From: Planctomycetota bacterium
Lineage (GTDB): Bacteria; Planctomycetota; Planctomycetia; Pirellulales; Pirellulaceae
NCBI GenBank assembly: GCA_024277285.1
Contig: JAJRVM010000154.1
Location: forward strand, 1 to 11,698
Direction of reading: 5' to 3'
Length of the DNA stretch: 11,698 bases
Shown: one piece after another, positions 6,494-11,698 of the stretch
How positions within the stretch are numbered: the stretch's first letter is position 1
How the letters are laid out: the number at the start of each line of letters is the position of its first letter
The notes under the pieces: model-generated
Databases searched by the model: none
Told to the model about the DNA's origin: nothing
Seen by the model: the letters and a program-made list of their open reading frames with translations, nothing else
Made by a program: the position numbers and the translations under genes

Positions 6494-6714
6494 CGCAGTG
6501 CCACGCGGAAAACCTTACGTTCGACCGACGAAAGCCTGAGAGCGCGTTGCCGGTAGCTAACCAGTCGTGCGCCCGGCCGGGACGAGCCCGGCAGAGCGTC
6601 TCTTCATTAGCGTCCATCCGCGTTTATTAGCGGTCCCTTCCTAAATGTGCCGATCGCCTCCTCGTTTCCGCGAACGGTTACGAAACACTTACCACTTCAA
6701 CTGTACGCCCTCAG
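6490..6714. other. intergenic region between convergent genes
   Basis: No gene is seen. A perfect palindrome CCCGGCCGGG (6572-6581) overlaps an alternative hairpin, GCCGGG (6576-6581), loop ACGAG, CCCGGC (6587-6592). These two structures are mutually exclusive. They lie where a bidirectional terminator would be useful for the convergent genes, but no U-tract follows on either strand. The second 10-bp-period repeat follows at 6603-6632. Confidence 0.55.
6603..6632 (-). repeat. three-unit 10-bp-period repeat, copy 2 (CGCTAAT type)
   Basis: On the minus strand the units are CGCTAATAAA (6623-6632), CGCGGATGGA (6613-6622) and CGCTAATGAA (6603-6612). Aligned with copy 1 (1086-1115), 23 of 30 positions agree and the outer units are the better conserved. 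Both copies are preceded by ACC or AACC. It lies 83 bp after the stop of the GH71/99-like gene, in the same orientation as that gene. Confidence 0.7.
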
Positions 6715-8754
6715 CTACTTCTTCCAGATGCAGCGATAGTTGAAGCGGCGATTTGGGGCACTGTCACCGTCCGTACAGAGCGAAATAGGAGTCTTCAGTT
6801 CCGCCGGATTGTCGCACCAGTGAAAATCGAAGCTCAATGTATTGCCTTCCAGGCCAAGAATTCGGCGTGGCACGGCCAGTTCGAGCGATTTGCCGGCACA
6901 TCGGTAAGGCAACCGAGCTTGCTCGACCCAATGTGGGTCAGCGCCCGTTGCATCGTATCGCATCAGCACCGTGGTTGCGTCGTCGACCACGCGTTTGTTG
7001 ATCAAGAAGTCGTAGCCATACCAACCGGTATCATGGTTCTGATCCGCGTCGATCAGCAACAGCATCCAATTCTTATCGGTGTGCGGCGTCAACGTTTCCG
7101 AAGTCTCAACATAGAAACTGACATGATCGTCGTCGACCGCAACTTTGCTGGTGACGATATCGTTGCGTCCTGAATCGTTCTTGTAATGCAACCCGCCATA
7201 GCCGTTGTAGTCGCGGTGGAACGTGTCTCGCGCCGTATCACGATACTCGACGCTCACGCCTTGCCAATCTGCGAACTGGCCGTCGATCGCAATCGTCCGA
7301 GTGCCCTTGAGCTCGGGGATCGGGCGAACGCCCTTGTAACGTCGAATATTCTGCGCCATCTGCATGTAATAGTTGTCCGTATAGCCCCCCTTCATCGGCT
7401 GGACACAGCGATTGAACTCCGAGTTGTACTGGTCGACAAAAAAGTAGCTGCTGGCTCGACGCATGAATTGCGTAGTCTTGCCGGCCGCTGGATGATACTT
7501 GCCGGCAGTCCATTCGTTCCAGTCGTTGATATACAGAAACTGCGGATCAACCGCAAGCGCCTCGTCCCAGCGTTGCTGAAAGTAGATCCCATATCCTTCC
7601 GGGTGCTCGACCTTTTTCTCGAGCCCCTTTTTCTCGAGCCCCTTTTTCTCGAGCCCCTTTTTCTCGAGCCACGGCACGTGTGTCGGCACGGGCAAATCGT
7701 ACTGATTCAACTCAGGCTCTTCATGCTCGCGTGTCCACGACTTGCCAATCATACTCGCCGGATGCTGCGCTGGCGTGACAGCGGCCTCCTCCGTGGCGCC
7801 CTTGTGCGTCGACAGCAACTTTCCCGGGTCCATCGATCGAACGCGTTGATCTCCCAGATCATAGCCAAAACTCCAATTATCTTCCGTACCCACGAACCGC
7901 TTTCCAGCCCACTGGTAATAACCCCACCACATGGTCCTGAGTGTGAAGAACGCCTTAACCTCTTTCGTGTAACCCTTGTAGAATTGCTCGGCGTAATCCG
8001 GGTCACCGTAGTGGGGATGATTTGGGTCGGTCTTCGCCTTTTCGTCGTAGTTCGGATTCGGATGCTTGCGTCCTGAGCCGTTCGCATCAACAGTCGGCGC
8101 GCCGTTGTACAACAACAGTGGCTTACCATCCCAATAGAACCAAAGATCTTTGTACTTGTCGACTTTGTAGACCTTTTCATAAAGATCTTGGACCACGGTA
8201 ATCGACGGGCCGTTGAAAGCCCAGAAACAAAACTGGGGTACCTTATTCCCCTCGGCCTTCATCTTCTGCATAACTGGAAACACAACCGCCCATTCGTCCC
8301 AATAGCGAACCGCGTTGGTCACGTCCATCACCAATACGTCGACACCCGCATCGGCCAACATCGACATGTCTTTGCGAATAACGTATTCGTCCTTACTCAA
8401 GAAATATCCCAACTCTGGCTCGCCCCAGTGAAACGAGCTGCCGGTCCAAAGGGGATTCTTGGCGTCCAATCGAGCGTTAGGATCTTGGGCCAATATCTTA
8501 CTCACATCGGCCGTGAACGGGCTCGGCCGGTTCGCCGCCGAATCGGCGTGCCAGGTGATGTAGAACATACCGACCACGCGACGTTGCCCCTCCTTAACAG
8601 GCCCCGCCACGGAGCGGTCGGGCATCGTCCGCCCGAGCGCATCAGTTGCCACCCATGTGTCCGGGTAGATGTCACGATAGTATGGCTCTTCCGCGATCAC
8701 CGAGTTCAACGTACAAGCCAGAAGATACACAAGTACCGCGCAGGTCATTCTCAT
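6715..8754 (-). CDS. secreted GH71/GH99-like glycoside hydrolase with CBM9-like domain
   Basis: This is a 679-residue protein. ATG 8752-8754 is preceded by GGAG with seven bases between, a good ribosome binding site. Residues 1-21 form a signal peptide (MRMTCAVLVYLLACTLNSVIA). The catalytic-type region (about 58-445) shows VVGMFYITWH (60-69), DMSMLADAGVDVLVMDVTN (129-147, the barrel strand typical of GH71/GH99-like folds), PQFCFWAFNG, GKPLLLYNG and FLYINDWNEWTAG (406-418), with candidate acidic residues D144, D411 and E414. From about 475 a CBM9-like domain follows: TIAIDGQFADWQGV (487-500), a central DDDHVSFYVE, MLLLIDADQNHDTGWYGYDFLINK (564-587) and a C-terminal DFHWCDN. The family acts on alpha-mannans or alpha-glucans where known. 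The substrate here is not predictable. A Lys-rich fourfold LEKKG repeat (363-380) interrupts the catalytic region. The gene is divergent from the beta-helix gene and probably shares its inducing conditions. Confidence 0.8.
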   Translation of the reverse strand: MRMTCAVLVYLLACTLNSVIAEEPYYRDIYPDTWVATDALGRTMPDRSVAGPVKEGQRRVVGMFYITWHADSAANRPSPFTADVSKILAQDPNARLDAKNPLWTGSSFHWGEPELGYFLSKDEYVIRKDMSMLADAGVDVLVMDVTNAVRYWDEWAVVFPVMQKMKAEGNKVPQFCFWAFNGPSITVVQDLYEKVYKVDKYKDLWFYWDGKPLLLYNGAPTVDANGSGRKHPNPNYDEKAKTDPNHPHYGDPDYAEQFYKGYTKEVKAFFTLRTMWWGYYQWAGKRFVGTEDNWSFGYDLGDQRVRSMDPGKLLSTHKGATEEAAVTPAQHPASMIGKSWTREHEEPELNQYDLPVPTHVPWLEKKGLEKKGLEKKGLEKKVEHPEGYGIYFQQRWDEALAVDPQFLYINDWNEWTAGKYHPAAGKTTQFMRRASSYFFVDQYNSEFNRCVQPMKGGYTDNYYMQMAQNIRRYKGVRPIPELKGTRTIAIDGQFADWQGVSVEYRDTARDTFHRDYNGYGGLHYKNDSGRNDIVTSKVAVDDDHVSFYVETSETLTPHTDKNWMLLLIDADQNHDTGWYGYDFLINKRVVDDATTVLMRYDATGADPHWVEQARLPYRCAGKSLELAVPRRILGLEGNTLSFDFHWCDNPAELKTPISLCTDGDSAPNRRFNYRCIWKK
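7612..7671 (-). repeat. VNTR: four tandem 15-bp units encoding LEKKG
   Basis: The plus strand reads CTTTTTCTCGAGCCC four times in a row (7612-7626, 7627-7641, 7642-7656, 7657-7671). Only the final base of the last copy differs. Each unit adds five codons in frame (LEKKG), so copy number can change without a frameshift. It lies between PVPTHVPW and VEHPEGYGIYFQQRW of the hydrolase, apparently in a surface loop. The near-perfect identity suggests recent expansion by slipped-strand replication. Confidence 0.95.
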
Positions 8755-8967
8755 CGAAAAACTCCAGCAATTGGGCGAGCGGGGCGTGGGAGGCAGGCGT
8801 TCAAGGGCAGGAATGCCCTCACCTTATCACATGGCGTGCCGAAATCAACTCGCATCGGCATCCGGATTGTTGACAGCCACGGAGGATCATGTCATCTTGA
8901 ACACCCCACACAATTCCCACCCCTTCGCCCCCCCCGTGCTTCCTTGCCCTCAAGACAGGAACAGACC
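8755..8967. promoter_or_regulatory. divergent promoter region of the two carbohydrate enzyme genes
   Basis: These 213 bp separate two divergent starts and must contain both promoters. A hairpin AGGGCA-GGAA-TGCCCT (8804-8819, GNRA tetraloop) would lie in the leader of the hydrolase transcript. TTGACA at 8870-8875 is a perfect -35 match for the plus-strand gene, but the hexamer 17 bases on (CATCTT) is a poor -10, so this is only a candidate. No clear operator palindrome for a regulator is seen. Confidence 0.35.
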
Positions 8968-10509
8968 ATGAAGCCGACGCACGTTCTCGCCACGTTGGTA
9001 ATCCTCTGCACACTCGGTGCAACCTCGGCAACGCACGTCGCCTTGGCTACCGATACCGCTGCGCGACATTCCGCACTGTGGGGTCACCATGGCGAACGGT
9101 GGTCGCCAGCGAGTCGCTTACCCGACTTTTCGTATGCCGGTTACCATCGCGGCGAATCGCCGCTTCCGGAGCGCAAACCCGATTGCAGCGTCAAAGACTT
9201 CGGCGCCAAGGGAGATGGCAAGACCGACGATACGAAGGCATTTCAGACTGCCATCAAGCAGGCGGCTGGTAAGACGATCCTGGTCCCCAAAGGGACCTAC
9301 GTGATCACCGATTTTCTCGAAATCCGCTCGAGCAACACCGTACTGCGAGGCACCAGCAACCATCAGTCCGTCCTGAAATTCCCGACACCCCTTAATGTGA
9401 TCAAGCCCAACTGGGGCGCCACGACCGGCGGCCGACGCACCAGCAACTACTCTTGGTCGGGTGGTTTTATCTCGGTGCGTGGTTCCCACTCGCGCAAGCT
9501 GCTGGCACGCGTCACGGCCGATGCGCAGCGTGGTGGTACGGCCTTGAAGGTGTCCGAACCGGAACGTTTCCACATCGGCGACTTCTTCTGTTTGCGACTA
9601 TCCGACACCCAGGAGCAAACTCTGGCGCGCTACCTTTACATGGGCAACCCCGGCCCGTTGGACAATCTCGGTTCGCGCGTACGAGTCGTGTTTATCGCGC
9701 GCGTGACGGGTATCGACACGGCAGAACAGCGTATCGAATTCGATCGCCCCTTGCGAACCGACGTACGCAGCCTATGGAAACCTGAAGTCTACGCGGCCGG
9801 CAGCAGCGTCGAGGAGGTGGGAATCGAAAACCTTGTTTTCGAGTTTCCCAACCAGCCCTACCTGGGACACTTTACGGAACTTGGATTCAATGTGATGGCG
9901 ATCAGTGGCGTGCACAACTGCTGGGCACGCAATCTACTGATCCGGAACGCCGACAGCGGCATCTTCCTGGGCAGTACGAATGTGACGTTAAGCAATATTC
10001 GCTTTGAATCGAAACGCAAAGTCGAGCGATCACGTAAAGCTACCGGACATCATGGGATTATGCTCGGCGGGCAAGACAACCTGCTCGATACGTTCGATTT
10101 TCAAACTCGATTCATGCACGACATCACCGTGTCACGCGGCTCAGCAGGCAACGTAGCGGCCAACGGCAAGGGGCTTGATCTTTGCTTTGACCACCATTGT
10201 TACGCGCCGCATGCCAACCTGTTCACCAACATCGACCTGGGGGAAGGGAGCCGGATGTTTCAATCGGGTGGCGGAGCGAAACTGGGACGACATTCGGCCG
10301 CGTGGGAGACGTTTTGGGGCATTCGCTCAAGGCGGCCACAACGATGGCCCAACGGTTGGGGCCCCGACATGATGAACCTAGTCGGCCTGCCGTCCAACGA
10401 CGATGCCCTAACCGACACAACCGGCCGCTGGTTTGAACCGATCGATCCCCAACAACTCAAACCGACCAACCTCTACGAAGCCCAACTCGCACGACGCTTG
10501 AAAGAGTAG
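8968..10509 (+). CDS. secreted pectate-lyase-superfamily (right-handed beta-helix) protein
   Basis: This is a 513-residue protein. ATG 8968-8970 has AGGA at 8957-8960, seven bases upstream. The frame stays open far upstream, but only this start has a ribosome binding site and begins a signal peptide (residues 1-28, MKPTHVLATLVILCTLGATSATHVALA). The pectate lyase 3/glycosyl hydrolase 28-type opening is CSVKDFGAKGDGKTDDTKAFQTAI (73-96) and ILVPKGTYVITDFLEIRSSNTVLRG (104-128). Beta-helix coils follow, such as VEEVGIENLVFEF, VHNCWARNLLIRNADSGIFLGS (315-336) and VTLSNIRF. The C-terminal half has a block I associate with a planctomycete/Bacteroidetes subfamily of secreted beta-helix proteins: GHHGIML (360-366), RFMHDITVSRGSAGN (381-395), DLCFDHHCYAPHANLFTNIDLG (404-425) and GRHSAAWETFW (440-450). 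The many conserved His, Asp and Arg residues suggest a lyase or hydrolase site. The substrate is unknown. It probably works with the divergent GH71/99-like enzyme. Confidence 0.8.
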   Translation: MKPTHVLATLVILCTLGATSATHVALATDTAARHSALWGHHGERWSPASRLPDFSYAGYHRGESPLPERKPDCSVKDFGAKGDGKTDDTKAFQTAIKQAAGKTILVPKGTYVITDFLEIRSSNTVLRGTSNHQSVLKFPTPLNVIKPNWGATTGGRRTSNYSWSGGFISVRGSHSRKLLARVTADAQRGGTALKVSEPERFHIGDFFCLRLSDTQEQTLARYLYMGNPGPLDNLGSRVRVVFIARVTGIDTAEQRIEFDRPLRTDVRSLWKPEVYAAGSSVEEVGIENLVFEFPNQPYLGHFTELGFNVMAISGVHNCWARNLLIRNADSGIFLGSTNVTLSNIRFESKRKVERSRKATGHHGIMLGGQDNLLDTFDFQTRFMHDITVSRGSAGNVAANGKGLDLCFDHHCYAPHANLFTNIDLGEGSRMFQSGGGAKLGRHSAAWETFWGIRSRRPQRWPNGWGPDMMNLVGLPSNDDALTDTTGRWFEPIDPQQLKPTNLYEAQLARRLKE

Positions 10510-10565
10510 GGCGTGTCAAGCTCGCCCCAATCCGCCTCGCACGCACTCGCAGGGTGTGTCAAGCT
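10508..10565 (+). repeat. short direct repeats after the beta-helix gene
   Basis: AGGGCGTGTCAAGCT (10508-10522) and AGGGTGTGTCAAGCT (10551-10565) are 43 bp apart and differ at one base. The first overlaps the TAG stop of the beta-helix gene. The rest of the 10510-10668 gap between convergent genes shows no gene and no evident terminator. Confidence 0.5.
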
Positions 10566-10668
10566 GCCGCCAGACGCCTTGCCTCAGCGCACACGCAATC
10601 CGGCAAGCGCAGGCACACCAGAATCCGCGCCCCATCACCAGTTCACGCGTTTCGTCGGTCGAGCACGT

Positions 10669-11124
10669 TCAAGAAGCCGCCAACTGCCCGCGCACACTCT
10701 TGAGTCGATGCGCCAAGAGATGAATGACTTTGTGCAAAACAAGATAGCCAAGGTCCATATCTTCGTGGCACATCTCGCGCAGTTTCGCGGCATCAAAGAC
10801 AACCAATTCGCAGTCCGTCTTGGCAATGGCATTCGACGTACACCGATACGGTTCGACCAAGGCGGACCAGGCAAACAATTCCCCCGCCTTCACCGAGTCC
10901 ATGGGCCGCATTTCTCCGGAACCCATCTCACAACAAATGCTGATCTCGCCTCTGACAAGCAGAAAGAACCGGTCAGCCGGGTCCATATCGGAAAACAACG
11001 TCTCGCCATTGGCAATGGCAAACGGTTCGGCAATCGCGGCCAGTTTGCTCAAGACGTCGGACGACAATTCAGACAAGTGCGCACAACCGGCCAACACGTC
11101 AGAAGAAACAGATTCGGTCGTCAT
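10669..11124 (-). CDS. stand-alone cyclic nucleotide-binding (CRP-like sensor) domain protein
   Basis: This is a 151-residue cytoplasmic protein. ATG 11122-11124 is preceded by AGGAG (11134-11138 on the plus strand) with nine bases between. The cNMP-binding beta-barrel pattern is visible: FAIANGETLFSDMDPADRFFLLVRGEISIC (35-64), then the phosphate-binding-cassette region AGELFAWSALVEPYRCTSNAIA (80-101) with G81, E82 and R94. It continues with CELVVFDAAKLREMCHEDMDLGYLVLHKVIHLLAHRLKSVRGQL, ending in the long C-helix. CRP/FNR regulators continue for another 70 or so residues with a helix-turn-helix. Here the protein stops right after the C-helix, so it cannot bind DNA in the CRP manner. It may sense a nucleotide and act through a partner, or be a redox- or ligand-sensing fold that no longer binds cNMP. 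The spacing between GE and R differs slightly from E. coli CRP. It is convergent with the beta-helix gene and has no operon partner in view. Confidence 0.8.
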   Translation of the reverse strand: MTTESVSSDVLAGCAHLSELSSDVLSKLAAIAEPFAIANGETLFSDMDPADRFFLLVRGEISICCEMGSGEMRPMDSVKAGELFAWSALVEPYRCTSNAIAKTDCELVVFDAAKLREMCHEDMDLGYLVLHKVIHLLAHRLKSVRGQLAAS

Positions 11125-11685
11125 GATCGCGAACTCCTGAATGACAGCGACGCTTGGTGGTGAAAGTCAGAAACAGTTCAGCGTCCATACCGTTGAATAG
11201 ATCATATCGTGCTAGCGATTTCAACCCCGCCGCCACTCTCTTGCGGAACAGGGGTGGCTTCGAGGAGAATAAGAAACGTACCGAGAAACCGACTCTTCGA
11301 CACACCCAAGTCCCAACCGAATCAACGTAGTTTCGCTCTCCCCCCCAGACGGCAAACAGCGACACCTTGCCCGCCACGCGCTACGCTCGCAAGCGGAGAG
11401 TCAAGCGGCAAAATTCGAGCGTCTGGAGACGAGGTCGCTTCGTGGTTTACAGCAGGTGAATTGGTCAGAGCTCCGCAAACACTTTGCCCGTGGACGAATG
11501 AGATACGAACCATTGCGTCCCACCTGCCGACAATACGAATTTCCACTCGAGCTCAACAAACTCCTGCACCCAAGAGCACAAAGCGGCGGGAGTCGACGGG
11601 CTAGAAAAGACGCAGCTCCGCGAACGACGACCGCTGCAATCGATTTGAATACTGCCAGACAAGACCTAAGACAGGAATCAAGCGC
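11125..11685. other. 561-bp region without a supported gene
   Basis: Bases 11125-11140 hold the ribosome binding site of the minus-strand cNMP-domain gene, and its promoter should follow. The rest has short open frames on both strands with no recognisable motifs, unusual composition and no ribosome binding sites. I see no tRNA cloverleaf and no terminator. It could contain an unrecognised small RNA or decayed gene, but nothing specific supports that. Confidence 0.5.
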
Positions 11686-11698
11686 ATGACACCTGACG
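11686..11698 (+). CDS. possible start of a gene running off the right edge
   Basis: ATG 11686-11688 is preceded by AGGA (11673-11676) with nine bases between, a well-placed ribosome binding site. Only four codons (M-T-P-D) fit before the window ends, so neither the frame's length nor its product can be judged. Its divergent position relative to the cNMP-domain gene, with about 560 bp between, is compatible with a real gene start. Confidence 0.3.

Noticed and set aside
4654..6565. Shared 15-mer CGGTAGCTMACCAGT at 4654-4668 and 6551-6565
   Set aside because: One mismatch in 15 bases is expected a few times by chance among all pairs in a window of this size, and the flanks do not align.
7186..8076. 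296-codon plus-strand frame containing FLEPL repeats
   Set aside because: It is antisense to the GH71/99-like catalytic region. The repeats are only the reverse reading of the LEKKG VNTR.
8188..8967. Upstream 260-codon extension of the beta-helix frame
   Set aside because: It is open by chance and antisense to the hydrolase gene. The ATG at 8968 has the ribosome binding site and begins the signal peptide.
11099..11377. Minus-strand 92-codon frame upstream of the cNMP-domain gene
   Set aside because: It overlaps that gene's start and ribosome binding site, is Arg/Phe/Ser-rich, and shows no motif.

Overview
The window (about 57% G+C by eye) looks like a chromosomal segment of a planctomycete, probably of the Pirellulales type. 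This is inferred from protein families and not from any marker gene. The supporting families are a hydrazine-synthase-alpha-like (HZS_alpha) protein C-terminus, a secreted PQQ-type beta-propeller protein with a methyltransferase-like domain inserted between its propeller halves, secreted GH71/GH99-like and pectate-lyase-like carbohydrate enzymes, small multi-pass membrane proteins of unknown family, and intergenic regions rich in short GC-rich palindromes. There is no tRNA, rRNA, CRISPR array, transposase or integrase that I can support.

Layout. At 1-498 (+) is the end of an HZS_alpha-like protein that enters from the left edge. At 518-919 (-) is a short secreted protein that looks like a sialidase reduced to its signal peptide and last propeller blade. 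A gap of about 310 bp carries a three-unit, 10-bp-period repeat. At 1233-4502 (-) is the 1089-residue propeller/methyltransferase protein. The next 880 bp lack a convincing gene. They hold a cluster of palindromes (4813-5046), a possible 44-codon membrane ORF (5130-5264, -) and a perfect 8-bp-stem hairpin (5321-5339). At 5386-6036 and 6046-6489 (+) are two small membrane proteins in a tight, probably translationally coupled operon. Between convergent genes, 6490-6714 holds another palindrome pair and the second copy of the 10-bp-period repeat.

At 6715-8754 (-) and 8968-10509 (+) lie two divergently transcribed secreted proteins sharing a 213-bp intergenic region. One is a GH71/99-like hydrolase with a C-terminal CBM9-like domain and a four-copy 15-bp VNTR. 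The other is a right-handed beta-helix (pectate lyase superfamily) protein. They probably act together on an extracellular or periplasmic polysaccharide, but the substrate cannot be read from sequence. At 10669-11124 (-) is a stand-alone cyclic-nucleotide-binding domain protein without a DNA-binding domain. The last 560 bp are non-coding as far as I can see, except for a plausible start codon with ribosome binding site at 11686.

No obviously new defence, mobile or biosynthetic system is visible. The most interesting leftovers are the 10-bp-periodic repeat found after the stop codons of two unrelated minus-strand genes, the palindrome island, and the biochemical puzzle of an S-adenosylmethionine (SAM)-type methyltransferase fold inside an exported protein.
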